64,000 nucleotides of DNA from Albibacterium sp035514885 (GTDB lineage Bacteria; Bacteroidota; Bacteroidia; Sphingobacteriales; Sphingobacteriaceae). The notes beneath the pieces were generated by a model. It ran no database searches. It had not been told where the DNA came from and saw only the letters and a list, made by a program, of their open reading frames with translations. Positions 41,930 through 51,813 of this stretch are shown piece by piece. The stretch lies in NCBI RefSeq assembly GCF_035514885.1, contig NZ_DATJCH010000010.1, positions 186,001 to 250,000 on the forward strand, in the 5' to 3' direction. Made by a program: the position numbers and the translations under genes. How positions within the stretch are numbered: position 1 is the stretch's first letter; each line of letters opens with the position of its first letter.

Positions 41930-42850
41930 ATGAAAAGAAACGAATTTTTGCAAAAAGGGCTTTTAGCAACAGGAGTCTTAATGACCAGTAGCAGTTTGGC
42001 TGTAGGTGCTACAAACACACAAAAGGCTGCCGATGGACAACCGTTTAATTTAAAATATGGTCCTCATGATGGAATGTTTAGAAATTTAGCAGGGAACAAT
42101 GTGCTGGATCAAATACAATTTATGTATGACCAGGGTTTTCGTGGTATTGAAGATAATGGTATGCCGGGCAGGTCACCTGAAGATCAGAAGAAAATTGGCG
42201 ACCTTCTGGCTAAATTAGGAATGGAAATGGGTGTATTCGTACTGGATAAGGGTGGTAACGGGGCAAATACATTAGCCGCTGGAAAACAGGAATACGTTGA
42301 TATTTTTTTAAAAGGCTGTCAACAGGCTATAGAGGTTTCAAAACGTTGCGGTGGTAAATTAACTACAGTAGTTCCAGGAGATTTTTTTCGTAATCATTCG
42401 ATAGAAATTCAAACAGCAAATGTGATTGAAGCACTTAGAAGAGGGGCTGAAATATTAGAACCTCATGGTATTGTTATGGTACTTGAGCCATTAAGTGATT
42501 CTCCGAATTTATTTTTAAGGACGTCTAATCAAACTTATCTGATCTGTAAAGCAGTAAATAGTCCTTCTTGCAAAATATTATACGATGCCTATCATATGCA
42601 GCGCAATGAGGGAGATTTGATAGCTAACATGGAAAGAACGTGGAGTGAAATTGAATATATACAAGTAGGTGATAATCCTGGAAGAAAAGAACCGACTACC
42701 GGCGAAATAAACTATAAGAATATATTCAAATACTTACATGATAAAGGATATAAAGGAGTTGTTGGTATGGAACACGGCATCTCGGGTAGAGGTAAAGAGG
42801 GTGAACAACGCCTTATCGACGCATATCGCGAAGTAGATACTTTTATGTAA
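41930..42850 (+). CDS. Hydroxypyruvate-isomerase-like TIM-barrel protein
   Basis: 306 residues. The leader MKRNEFLQKGLLATGVLMTSSSLAVGA resembles a Tat/Sec signal with a KR pair. The barrel shows metal ligands of the Hyi/xylose-isomerase-like fold: MVLEPLSDSPN (Glu), LYDAYHMQRNEGDL (Asp, His), IQVGDNPGRKEPTTGEINY and VGMEHG (Glu). The stretch DNPGR-x-E-P is typical of hydroxypyruvate isomerases. Function in a sugar-acid or keto-sugar route is plausible, but the periplasmic location is unusual and resembles secreted TIM-barrel proteins of 3-keto-sugar clusters. Ends at a strong terminator. Confidence 0.82.
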   Translation: MKRNEFLQKGLLATGVLMTSSSLAVGATNTQKAADGQPFNLKYGPHDGMFRNLAGNNVLDQIQFMYDQGFRGIEDNGMPGRSPEDQKKIGDLLAKLGMEMGVFVLDKGGNGANTLAAGKQEYVDIFLKGCQQAIEVSKRCGGKLTTVVPGDFFRNHSIEIQTANVIEALRRGAEILEPHGIVMVLEPLSDSPNLFLRTSNQTYLICKAVNSPSCKILYDAYHMQRNEGDLIANMERTWSEIEYIQVGDNPGRKEPTTGEINYKNIFKYLHDKGYKGVVGMEHGISGRGKEGEQRLIDAYREVDTFM

Positions 42851-42866
42851 TTAGAAACGATTAATA

Positions 42867-42907
42867 AAAAGAAAAAGGGGTGCATTGTATGTACCCCTTT
42901 TTCTTTT
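42867..42907. terminator. Bidirectional terminator between isomerase and M23 genes
   Basis: GAAAAAGGGGT (42871-42881) pairs with ACCCCTTTTTC (42893-42903); four further A-T pairs extend the stem to 15 bp around an 11-base loop. A-rich and T-rich outer arms suit termination of both converging genes. Confidence 0.85.
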
Positions 42908-42908
42908 A

Positions 42909-44201
42909 TTAAATTGTTTGCTTTATCCAACCTTTTATTGATTTATTGTTTACCAAATAAAAGCCATTGTATTCTCCTATTACTGTTAGTTTAGTTCCTG
43001 ATGGATATTTTATAATGCGGGCAGACAATGAATCTGGTTCTGAATACAATGTTTCAGCCTTATTTAAACTAATAATTTTTATTTGGTTATTCAATGTTGT
43101 AATTTGTTTTTGCGAGACAAAAGTTTTGCTTTTATCTGGTAGTATTACTCGATAGTTATCCATCGCGGCACCTTCAATTATTAAAGGTGTATTAATCATA
43201 TTATTGCTGTTAGAAGCGCGAACTGTGTCTCCAATCCGTCTTGTATCTACACTGATTTTTGACGGATTTGATTTACCCGGCCTAATAAATGGGATTGGGT
43301 CAACAGCACCTTGACGAGTATATATTCCAAAATGAAGATGCGGTGGTGTTGTGCGTGCATTGCCTGTATTACCGATTAATCCTAAGGTATCTCCCAAAGA
43401 TACTGTTTGCCCCGTCTCTACTAATTGGCTATCTAAATGTGCATAATATAAATTGATTGCTAGGCCTTCAGGTTTTAAGAAAACAATTTTACCGCCTAGG
43501 TTATTTAATCCCACCCTGCTTATTATGCCATTTGCAGCAGCTACGGCCGGAGTTGATCGATTAGCGAAAATATCAATTCCTTCATGTTTTCTTGAGCCGG
43601 CATCTCGGCCATCACCAAAGAAACTGCCAATATTCTGTTTAGCAGTCGCTTCAACCGGATTCCCTAAAGAAGGTTCTGCAGTAATTTGAAGTTCATAGGA
43701 AATATCAGATAATAATTCAGGTTGTATGCGAAGAATGTATTTATCATTATCCTCAATAACATAAGATAAGGATGAATCACGCGTGTCGGCTGAGTATATA
43801 GCCACTTGTTGTTCAGTAGTATCTTCAATCATTTTAAATAAATCAATAAATAATTGTGTGCTATCCAAGGTTTGTAATTCTAAGTTTATTTGAAGTTTTT
43901 CTCCTATTCTAGCATCAAAAATAAAGGCTACTGCATTTGGATTATTGGCTGCAAAGTAGGCCTCCTCCTGATAAGGTACAGTAATGGAAATTGGCTGAAG
44001 AATACTTTGTTTTGATGCATTTTTCCATTGTTTGAATAAACTACTACCATTCAAACCGGCAGCTATTAACTGTTGCTCATATTGCTGATGTGGAGATCTG
44101 CCTTTGAATAAGGTATTGGAAAATTTGTTATTACAGGAAAAGAAAATTGTAATAGCAATAATTGATATACACCATATAGAAAAGGAACATTTATTAGTCA
44201 T
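42909..44201 (-). CDS. M23-family peptidoglycan endopeptidase with SH3-like tail
   Basis: 430 residues. Lipoprotein-like signal (ISIIAITIFFSC). A beta-rich region (about 65-175) precedes an LytM/M23 domain with zinc ligands His206 and Asp210 (HEGID) and His290, and catalytic His255 (YYAHLD) and His288 (PHLHFG). The last ~70 residues (IISLNKAETLYSEPDSLSARIIKYPSGTKLTVIGEYNGFYLV) form a bacterial SH3 domain that binds cell wall. It should cleave peptide cross-links of peptidoglycan in the periplasm. Divergent from the second SusC gene. Confidence 0.92.
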   Translation of the reverse strand: MTNKCSFSIWCISIIAITIFFSCNNKFSNTLFKGRSPHQQYEQQLIAAGLNGSSLFKQWKNASKQSILQPISITVPYQEEAYFAANNPNAVAFIFDARIGEKLQINLELQTLDSTQLFIDLFKMIEDTTEQQVAIYSADTRDSSLSYVIEDNDKYILRIQPELLSDISYELQITAEPSLGNPVEATAKQNIGSFFGDGRDAGSRKHEGIDIFANRSTPAVAAANGIISRVGLNNLGGKIVFLKPEGLAINLYYAHLDSQLVETGQTVSLGDTLGLIGNTGNARTTPPHLHFGIYTRQGAVDPIPFIRPGKSNPSKISVDTRRIGDTVRASNSNNMINTPLIIEGAAMDNYRVILPDKSKTFVSQKQITTLNNQIKIISLNKAETLYSEPDSLSARIIKYPSGTKLTVIGEYNGFYLVNNKSIKGWIKQTI

Positions 44202-44507
44202 ATTATATAGAACAAGATATTTGATAAAATGTTGATAATATAAGGATGGCTTTTAAAGGATAGCATTATAAAACAATGTTTGTAGCGTCCTAAATCCTTT
44301 TACTTAATGACTTAAACTTTGTATTTATAAAATTATTTAAGTAGATTGCTGTATGTAACACATTTCTTACAAAGCGAGCCTATGAAAGTATTTTTATTGG
44401 TTTTGGTTTTTGAAATATTGAATTGTATTAGAGATCCCCCCATCTCTGTCTGTTTCATCATGTTCGTACAATCTTTGAAAAACATTAACCATTTTAATCA
44501 AAATTTT

Positions 44508-47450
44508 ATGATCTTATCTACCAATAATCCAAATTTTCGAATATTTATGCAAATAGGAACGTGTGTTTTGCTGATCCTGTTTTTAAATATTCCATTGTAT
44601 GCATCTAGTGCTGCATTTCCAATTCGCGGTACAGTTCTCGACATAAACGGAGAACCTCTGATAGGTGTAAGCGTTACTGAAAAAGGTGTTAATAACGCAA
44701 CAAGCACAGATAATAATGGCCAATTCTCATTGGAGGTTGCCAATGAGAACAGTATATTGGTTTTTAGCTATCTTGGTTTCTCAGAGCTTGAAGTCTCCAT
44801 AAATGGGAGAGCCACATTAAATGTTACACTTATTGAAGATACCCAGGCTCTTGAAGAAGTAGTTGTAATAGGCTATGGTACACAATCTCGGCGTAATATT
44901 TCCGGATCAATAACCAATGTTTCTGAAGAGGATTTCAATCAGGGTGTTAACCGAACTGCGACTGACCTGTTACAGGGCAAGGTTGCCGGATTAACAATTA
45001 CTAAGGGAAGTGGTGATATCACCAATGAACAAACCATACGTTTACGGGGAACTTCTTCGTTAACAGGTAGTAGCCAGCCTTTTGTAGTTATTGATGGGGT
45101 TCCTGGTTTAAGTATGAATTCAGTTGCACCGCAAGATATTGAATCCATTAGTATATTAAAAGATGCTTCTGCTGCAGCAATTTATGGATCCCGTGCTGCA
45201 AGTGGTGTAATTCTGATAACCACAAAAAAAGGAATTGAATCAAGACCCATGATAGAGTATGAAGGTTATGCAGCTGTAGACAGAGTTGCGAATATTCCTA
45301 AGGTTTTAAGTGCCGATCAATGGCGTGATTATACCTCATCTCACGATATAAATACAGAAGGCATTGATAGAGGAGCAAATACGAGTTGGTTTGATGAAAT
45401 AATGCGAACCGGAGTTAGCCAAAGCCATAGTTTATCTATGTCTGGAGGTGGAAAGAGCAGTACGTATAGGGGTTCGTTCTCTGCATTAGATCAACAAGGA
45501 GTTGTGCGCGATAATTCCATGGAAAGGTATAATGGTCGTTTAATGTTCAGTCAACGCGCGTTGGATGACCGGTTAAACTTAACGTTCGTTGGTGCTATTA
45601 CAGAAAGAAATTTTTCACCAACTGATACTAGAAATTTTGTTTTAGCGTACAATATGGTTCCCGTAGCGCCTGTTAAAAATGACGATGGAACATGGTTCGA
45701 TACGCAGGAATACGATCAAGGAAACCCACTAAGAAATATTACATATAATAAACGAGATAATAAGAACAGTTTGTTTTATGGAAATATTAAAGCTGATTTC
45801 AACATTACAGAAGATTTCGTAGCTGGAATTAGTTTATTAAAGCAACGTGAATCTAACGATTATGGAGAGTACAATGACTCTCAAACTGAGCGCGGGCGAA
45901 ATGACCAAGGTTTTGCCAAGCGTGAAACATGGACTGCTGATAAGAGGTTATTAGAAGCGACTTTGAATTATAAAAAGATATTTGATGAACATAATTTCAA
46001 TTTTTTAGCAGGTTATTCTTATGAGGACAATTATTATCAAAAGAATGGTGCGCAAAACAGACAATTTGTAACCGACTTTTTTGATTATGATAATTTAGGT
46101 GCTGGTGAAAACCTTCGTCCAAGTGATGTATGGTCTGAAGCTAATATGAACAAATTGATATCATTCTTTGGTAGAGTAAATTATGTGCTTCAAGATAGGT
46201 ACACTTTAACTGCATCTATTCGTCGGGATGGCTCATCAAAGTTTGGAGCGAATCATAAATGGGGTACTTTTCCTGCGGTGTCGGCAGCTTGGATTTTGAA
46301 GGAGGAAGGTTTTTTAAAGGATAAAGACTTCTTTAGTGATTTAAAATTGCGTGCTGGTTATGGAGTATCTGGTAATCAAGCAGGTTTTGATCCTTATAGA
46401 TCGCTTCAGTTATATGGTAAATCGGGTCAGTATTATGATGACGGTAAATGGTATAATGCATATCAAATAAGTCAGAATGCCAACCCAAACCTAAAATGGG
46501 AAGAAACTTCCATGTTCAATGTAGGTATAGATTATAGTATTTTAAATAATCGATTAAGTGGTACAATTGAATACTATAGCAAAGAAACCAATGATCTGCT
46601 TTATACCTATAAAGTTTCTGTTCCACCTTATCTTTATTCTGATATGCTTGCTAATGTTGGTTCAATGACAAATAAAGGAATCGAGTTAGTGATTAATGGT
46701 GATATAATACGAAAGGACGAATTAGTGTGGAATGCATCATTTAATTTAGCGCACAATAAAAATAGAATTACGAGTTTGTCAAACGATCAGTTTACCACCA
46801 ATTCAATCAAAACCGGTTCTGCATGGATACGTGGAGGATCTGATAATACAACTCATATAGTAGAAGAAGGCCGCGAGGTTGGAACATTCTACGGATGGCG
46901 CTTTATTTCGCTTGATAGTGATGGTAAGTATATATTGGATGAAATGGTTGATGGGAAGGAGGGGCTAACTGATGAAGATCGTACATATATTGGTTCTGCA
47001 CAGCCGAAATTAACTTATGGCTTTTCAAGCAATCTTTCTTATAAGAATTTTGATTTTGGCTTTTTTCTGCGAGGAGTATATGGTAATGATCTCTTGAATT
47101 TTTCACGCATGTCTTATGCAACAACTCAGTGGCTGCCTGGAGCAAATGTTTTGGAAGATGCCTTAACCAATGGTTTGACAGATAACCCTAAATATTCCAG
47201 TTATTATATTGAGAAAGGATCCTTTTTGCGTTTAGATAATGCAACTCTTGCTTATAATTTTGATACGGGAGATGTTTGGGGAATACGGAAATTCAGAGTT
47301 TACGTTACTGGTCAAAATTTATTTACTATTACAAACTATACAGGCTTAGACCCTGAAGTCCAAATGAGTGGCTTAGATCCAGGCGTAGAAGGAAGAGAGT
47401 ACTATCCGAAAACCCGGACATTCTCTGTAGGCGTTAACTTGAGTTTCTAA
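44508..47450 (+). CDS. SusC/RagA-family TonB-dependent transporter (second pair)
   Basis: About 980 residues from ATG 44508 (MILSTNNPNF then the hydrophobic IGTCVLLILFLNIPLYAS); the open frame reaches TTG 44346 and ATG 44460, but an unusually long leader would result. Carboxypeptidase-regulatory-like domain (FPIRGTVLDINGEPLIGVSVTEKG), TonB-box region (EVVVIGYGTQSRRNISGSI), plug (LKDASAAAIYGSRAASGVILITTKKG) and barrel ending FSVGVNLSF. SusD follows. No glycan-active enzyme, sensor or sigma gene adjoins, so the cargo is unknown; it could be a peptide or a glycan. Confidence 0.93.
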   Translation: MILSTNNPNFRIFMQIGTCVLLILFLNIPLYASSAAFPIRGTVLDINGEPLIGVSVTEKGVNNATSTDNNGQFSLEVANENSILVFSYLGFSELEVSINGRATLNVTLIEDTQALEEVVVIGYGTQSRRNISGSITNVSEEDFNQGVNRTATDLLQGKVAGLTITKGSGDITNEQTIRLRGTSSLTGSSQPFVVIDGVPGLSMNSVAPQDIESISILKDASAAAIYGSRAASGVILITTKKGIESRPMIEYEGYAAVDRVANIPKVLSADQWRDYTSSHDINTEGIDRGANTSWFDEIMRTGVSQSHSLSMSGGGKSSTYRGSFSALDQQGVVRDNSMERYNGRLMFSQRALDDRLNLTFVGAITERNFSPTDTRNFVLAYNMVPVAPVKNDDGTWFDTQEYDQGNPLRNITYNKRDNKNSLFYGNIKADFNITEDFVAGISLLKQRESNDYGEYNDSQTERGRNDQGFAKRETWTADKRLLEATLNYKKIFDEHNFNFLAGYSYEDNYYQKNGAQNRQFVTDFFDYDNLGAGENLRPSDVWSEANMNKLISFFGRVNYVLQDRYTLTASIRRDGSSKFGANHKWGTFPAVSAAWILKEEGFLKDKDFFSDLKLRAGYGVSGNQAGFDPYRSLQLYGKSGQYYDDGKWYNAYQISQNANPNLKWEETSMFNVGIDYSILNNRLSGTIEYYSKETNDLLYTYKVSVPPYLYSDMLANVGSMTNKGIELVINGDIIRKDELVWNASFNLAHNKNRITSLSNDQFTTNSIKTGSAWIRGGSDNTTHIVEEGREVGTFYGWRFISLDSDGKYILDEMVDGKEGLTDEDRTYIGSAQPKLTYGFSSNLSYKNFDFGFFLRGVYGNDLLNFSRMSYATTQWLPGANVLEDALTNGLTDNPKYSSYYIEKGSFLRLDNATLAYNFDTGDVWGIRKFRVYVTGQNLFTITNYTGLDPEVQMSGLDPGVEGREYYPKTRTFSVGVNLSF

Positions 47451-47467
47451 TCATAACTTAAATAATC

Positions 47468-49000
47468 ATGAAAAGATCAAAAATATATTTAATAACCACT
47501 ATCATTTTGTCTTCTTTAGTTTTTAATGGCTGTACAAATTTGGATGAAGAAGTTTATGATAAGTTACCAGTAGGTGAGTTTGGTGGAACAGAGAAAGAAA
47601 TAAATGCATTAATTGCTCCAATTTATAGAACATTAAAAGGGGTTTTTCCAAGCAATTTTTTCTTGTTGAGTGAATGTTCTTCAGATATGGCTATAACGCC
47701 TACAAGAAAAGGGGGAGACTGGTGGGATGGAGGTCAGTATAAAGAACTCCGTTTGCATACCTGGACGCCCAATACTGTTATTCCGCGAAATGCATACAAT
47801 AGTGCATTTACAAGTATAACAAGCTGTAATAAAATATTCTCATTAATTAATGAGAATGAGAATATTGAGAATAAAGAACAGATTCTTGCCGAAATACGCG
47901 GTGTAAGAGCTTATTGGTATTATCTGTTGCTTGATAACTTTGGTAATGTGCCCATTGTTACTGACTTTTCCGATACACAGCTGCCAACTACAAAAAGCAG
48001 GAAGGAAGTATATGATTTTGTTCTTAAGGAACTGAATGAAATTAAAGATGTAGTTCGGGATGATGTAACATCTGCAAGCTATGGTAAAGTGACGAAAGGC
48101 TTTGTGTATACATTGCTGGGAAAAATGTATTTAAATGCCATGGTGTGGAATCCAGATGGGGGTGCAAAATGGCAGGAAACGGTGGATGCATGTAATGTAG
48201 TAATGACACTTCCGTATATCTTAGAACCTAACTGGAAAGACAACTTTTCTGTTCAGAATCAAACTTCACAAGAAGTGATCTTCCCTATTATTTACAGTAC
48301 TGCTGATGGTGGTAACGGACTTCCGCAGCGTACGTTACATTATTTAGACCCGATTGCTTTAGGTCTTAATATTGGTGCTAATAATGGACTTAGTGCAATG
48401 CCTGGTTACGTAAAAGCCTTTGACGACGATGATAAGCGAAAGTTAGGATCATTTTTAATTGGACCTATGACAGATCCGGCAACTGGTCAAACATTGATTA
48501 CCGCTCATAACAGGCCGTTGATACACACGGTTGATATTGATATGAAATATAATATTGATGGAGACGGTTGGGGACAGACTGAACAAGAAGATGGTGCCCG
48601 GGCAGCTAAATGGGAATTTGAAAAAGGCTTAAATGGTGATTCGGAAAATGATTTTGCTATTTTCAGACTTGCAGATGTATATTTAATGAAAGCTGAAGCT
48701 TTGGTGCGAATGGGTGTAGATAATGTCGAAGCAACTCGCTTGGTTAATGAAATAAGGAAAAGAGCATTTGATGACCCTAGTAAGTTAAAAACCAATGTAA
48801 CTTTAGAAGATATATATCAAGAAAGAAGGTTTGAGTTTGCATGGGAGGGAACAACTCGTCAGGATATGATTCGGTTTGGTAAATTCTTAGATCCAATACC
48901 AGGATGGAAGAAGGCAACGGCAGAAAAATATCTTATTTTCCCTATTCCAACAACTGCTTTAGATGCAAATCCTAGTTTGACACAAAACCCGGGTTATTAG
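47468..49000 (+). CDS. SusD/RagB-family lipoprotein (second pair)
   Basis: 510 residues. Signal ending FNGC (Cys22). N-terminal NLDEEVYDKLPVGEFGGTEKEINAL, TPR helices (ILAEIRGVRAYWYYLLLDNFGNVPIVTDF; VTKGFVYTLLGKMYLNAMVW), and C-terminal LMKAEALVRMGVDNVEATRLVNEIRKRA with IYQERRFEFAWEGTTRQDMIRFG, the SusD signature. It lies 17 bases after SusC. It presents a ligand to SusC at the cell surface. The shorter insertion loops differ from the first SusD, fitting a different ligand. Confidence 0.94.
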   Translation: MKRSKIYLITTIILSSLVFNGCTNLDEEVYDKLPVGEFGGTEKEINALIAPIYRTLKGVFPSNFFLLSECSSDMAITPTRKGGDWWDGGQYKELRLHTWTPNTVIPRNAYNSAFTSITSCNKIFSLINENENIENKEQILAEIRGVRAYWYYLLLDNFGNVPIVTDFSDTQLPTTKSRKEVYDFVLKELNEIKDVVRDDVTSASYGKVTKGFVYTLLGKMYLNAMVWNPDGGAKWQETVDACNVVMTLPYILEPNWKDNFSVQNQTSQEVIFPIIYSTADGGNGLPQRTLHYLDPIALGLNIGANNGLSAMPGYVKAFDDDDKRKLGSFLIGPMTDPATGQTLITAHNRPLIHTVDIDMKYNIDGDGWGQTEQEDGARAAKWEFEKGLNGDSENDFAIFRLADVYLMKAEALVRMGVDNVEATRLVNEIRKRAFDDPSKLKTNVTLEDIYQERRFEFAWEGTTRQDMIRFGKFLDPIPGWKKATAEKYLIFPIPTTALDANPSLTQNPGY

Positions 49001-49023
49001 TCGTAGTATTTTATATTAGACAT

Positions 49024-49066
49024 AACAATGCCCCACTAAGTTCTAGCTTATGGGGCATTGTTTTTT
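49024..49066 (+). terminator. Terminator of the second susCD operon
   Basis: AACAATGCCCCA (49024-49035) pairs with TGGGGCATTGTT (49051-49062); an inner TAAG/CTTA pairing lengthens the stem. It is followed by TTTT and lies 23 bases after the stop at 49000. Confidence 0.85.
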
Positions 49067-49114
49067 ACTGATTATAGTATTACAGAAAAAGAGTTGAGTT
49101 AATGTAGCTGAAGC

Positions 49115-51223
49115 TTAATTCAAACCTCTTGCTTTTAACAGAGGCTCTATTTTCGGCTCACTGCCTCGCCAGGCTCTGTACATTTCTTCTAAATCTAATG
49201 TGTTTCCTCTTGAAAGAACCATGTCGCGGAACCGTTGACCATTTTCTCTAGTTAACCCATTATGCTCTTCAAACCAATTATAAGCATCATGATCTAGCAT
49301 TTCTGTCCATAAGTAAGAATAATATCCAGCTGCGTAACCGCTACCAAAAATGTGAGAGAAATAAGTTGAACGGTAACGTGGCACTACCGCATGAACAACA
49401 TCCAGCTTAGTTTTGTGTAATGCATCCTTCTCGAATTGATTAGCATCTGATATTTTAAGATCGGCAGGAATCATGTGCCATTGCATATCTAAATTAGCAG
49501 CTGCTAAATACTCTGTTAAGGCGTATCCTTGATTAAAGGTTCCTGCATTTTTAATTTTATCAATTAAAGTTTGAGGAATCTGTTCTCCTGTTTTATAGTG
49601 TTTAGCGTAGTTTTTTAATACATCAGGATATAGCGCCCAATTCTCATTAAATTGAGATGGAAACTCAACAAAATCACGAGATACCGAAGTGCCCGATAAA
49701 CTTGGATACATTTGATCTGCAAAGAAACCATGTAAAGCATGTCCAAATTCATGGAACATCGTAACTACGTCGTCATATGTCAATAAAGCTGGTTCGCCTT
49801 CAGAGGGTTTAGTGTAATTGCACACATTGTATATAACAGGTTTCTTATCGAATAATTTAGATTGTGTTACCAGGTTGCTCATCCAAGCACCCCCACGCTT
49901 GCTTTCGCGTGAAAAGAAGTCGCCGTAAAATAAACCTAGCGGTTCTCCATCCTCTTCAAAAAGCTCATATACAAGTACATCATCATGATAGGTAGGGATG
50001 TCTGTACGTTTCTTAAAGGTTATTCCGTAAAGTTTCTCAGCTGCATAGAAAACTCCATTCTCCAATACTGACTCTAGTTCAAAATAAGGCTTAATCTGAC
50101 TTTCATCTAAATCAAACTTTGCTTTACGTACTTTCTCAGCGTAGAGATTCCAATCCCATGGCTCTAATTTGAAGTCTTCACCACTTTGTTGAACCATTGC
50201 TTGTATAGCATCAGATTCATTCTGTGCTTTAGCAGTAGCAGCGGGAATTAATTTGCTGAATAAATCCATTACATGGGCAGGAGTCTTAGCCATTGTCTTT
50301 TGCAGACTCCATTCTGCATAATTAGAAAAACCTAATAGCTTTGCTTTTTGTGCACGCAACTCAGCCAATTCACTAATAATAGCTTTCGTATCGTTTTTAG
50401 ATCCATCTGCACGATTCCAAGAAGCTTTAAATAGTTTCTCACGAAGATCCCGGTTTTCAAGGGATTGCAATAATGGTTGTTGCGTCGTGTTTTGTAAAGT
50501 TATTTTCCAGTCACTTGAATCTTTCAACGCACTTATTTCGCTTTCTGAAAGGCCTGCTAATTCAGCCTTGTCTTGTATTATGATGACACCAGCATTATTT
50601 GCTGCCAATAAAGTTTGGTTGAATTTGGTACTTAGCGTAGCCTCTTTAGCATTAATCTCTTTTAGTTTATCCTTGTCATCTGCAGATAGATTTGCTCCTG
50701 CAATTTCAAAATCCTCATAATAGTTTTCTAATAACTTGAGAGATTCTTGATCTAAATCTAATTCTGAACGTTTGGTATACAAAGTTTTTAAACGTTGGAA
50801 CAAAGCATCGTTAAGATAGATCGCATCATAATGTGCAGATAGTTTTGGCGCTAAAAACTCTTGGATTTCTTCTAGTTCGTCATTTGTATTTGCACCAGTT
50901 AGCGCATAAAAAGGATTGCTTACCCGTTCTAAAAGTACACCGCTCTTTTCTATGGCAAGTACGGTATTATCAAATGTGGGTTCCTCTTTATTAGCAGTTA
51001 TTTGATCAATGGCTTCCGTTTGTTGCCTCATTGCTTCTATAAATGCAGGCTTAAAGTGTTCATTTTTGATTTTCGAAAAATCAGGGGTAGCGTATGGCAG
51101 TGTACTTTCCTCCATTAAAGGATTATTCTGTAAGTCTGCACTGGCATTTGTTTCAGCCGATTGATTACAAGCAGAAACACTTAACCCTGTAATTAAGATT
51201 AAGAAAAGTGGATTTGTCTTCAT
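49115..51223 (-). CDS. M3-family metallopeptidase (peptidyl-dipeptidase Dcp-like), lipoprotein
   Basis: About 702 residues from ATG 51223 (KTNPLFLILITGLSVSAC); a Met seven codons upstream is also possible. The M3 zinc motif MFHEFGHALHGF (HEFGH near residue 491) and downstream Glu ligand region FPSQFNENW identify the Dcp/oligopeptidase F clan. Other conserved parts are LPYATPDFSKIKNEHFKPAF at the N-terminus and YLWTEMLDHDAYNWF near the C-terminus. It should release dipeptides from small peptides in the periplasm. Such genes stand alone in many Bacteroidota; the VOC gene begins 12 bases after... its start on the same strand. Confidence 0.93.
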   Translation of the reverse strand: MKTNPLFLILITGLSVSACNQSAETNASADLQNNPLMEESTLPYATPDFSKIKNEHFKPAFIEAMRQQTEAIDQITANKEEPTFDNTVLAIEKSGVLLERVSNPFYALTGANTNDELEEIQEFLAPKLSAHYDAIYLNDALFQRLKTLYTKRSELDLDQESLKLLENYYEDFEIAGANLSADDKDKLKEINAKEATLSTKFNQTLLAANNAGVIIIQDKAELAGLSESEISALKDSSDWKITLQNTTQQPLLQSLENRDLREKLFKASWNRADGSKNDTKAIISELAELRAQKAKLLGFSNYAEWSLQKTMAKTPAHVMDLFSKLIPAATAKAQNESDAIQAMVQQSGEDFKLEPWDWNLYAEKVRKAKFDLDESQIKPYFELESVLENGVFYAAEKLYGITFKKRTDIPTYHDDVLVYELFEEDGEPLGLFYGDFFSRESKRGGAWMSNLVTQSKLFDKKPVIYNVCNYTKPSEGEPALLTYDDVVTMFHEFGHALHGFFADQMYPSLSGTSVSRDFVEFPSQFNENWALYPDVLKNYAKHYKTGEQIPQTLIDKIKNAGTFNQGYALTEYLAAANLDMQWHMIPADLKISDANQFEKDALHKTKLDVVHAVVPRYRSTYFSHIFGSGYAAGYYSYLWTEMLDHDAYNWFEEHNGLTRENGQRFRDMVLSRGNTLDLEEMYRAWRGSEPKIEPLLKARGLN

Positions 51224-51255
51224 AAGAGCGAGTTTAAAAGGCAAAGATATTAAAT

Positions 51256-51720
51256 TTATTTTGCGTCATTAATTTCGATCCAATGTCCATCAGGATCTTG
51301 AAAGTATATCTGCTTAACACCATCTACGCGTACAGTTGGAGCTTTTTCTGTTCCTGGCCAGTTACTGTATTCGATTTTTTGTTGGTTGAGTCGTATAATG
51401 AAATTATCAACAGAAGAAACGCTAAAACATAAGTGATCATTCTTATCATGTTCAATCTTCTTCTGTGCACCTTGAATCAGATGTAAATTTCCTGCAGCTC
51501 CTAAAGTAAACCATACATGTCTCCCATCTTTGAAAGGTTCTTCAATTTCAGTCAGTTTTAAAACATCTTTATAAAAGGAAGCACTTTCTTGTAAGTTTGT
51601 TACATAAACAGCGATATGTTCAAGTCTTGGGCTGTCAGGGTCGGGGGTAGTTTGGGCCGACGTGCTTTTTGAAGAAATAAAGGGAATGATTAATGTTAGC
51701 ATTAGAGCAAATGTTCTCAT
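51256..51720 (-). CDS. Exported VOC/glyoxalase-fold protein
   Basis: 154 residues. Signal peptide (LMLTLIIPFISSKSTSAQ) and then one VOC (glyoxalase I-type) domain: LEHIAVYVTNLQESASFYKDVLKL, GNLHLIQGA, DHLCFSVSSVDNF and IYFQDPDGHWIEIND. Metal ligands of the superfamily can be read as His in LEHIAV, His in DHLCF and Glu in WIEIN. VOC members act as lyases, dioxygenases or binding proteins. Export to the periplasm is unusual and argues against glutathione-based chemistry, which is cytosolic. Sits 32 bases upstream of the M3 peptidase gene on the same strand, possibly one operon. Confidence 0.8.
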   Translation of the reverse strand: MRTFALMLTLIIPFISSKSTSAQTTPDPDSPRLEHIAVYVTNLQESASFYKDVLKLTEIEEPFKDGRHVWFTLGAAGNLHLIQGAQKKIEHDKNDHLCFSVSSVDNFIIRLNQQKIEYSNWPGTEKAPTVRVDGVKQIYFQDPDGHWIEINDAK

Positions 51721-51813
51721 GGTTAAATGATTAATAAATATTGGTTAATTGATTTTTAAATATAAACCATTAATTTATTAATTAACCCTAATATGTAGCT
51801 AATTCAGTTTTTA

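Noticed and set aside
44346..44507. Start of the second SusC at TTG 44346
   Set aside because: It would place about 54 residues before a normal signal peptide region; later ATG codons at 44460 and 44508 are better.
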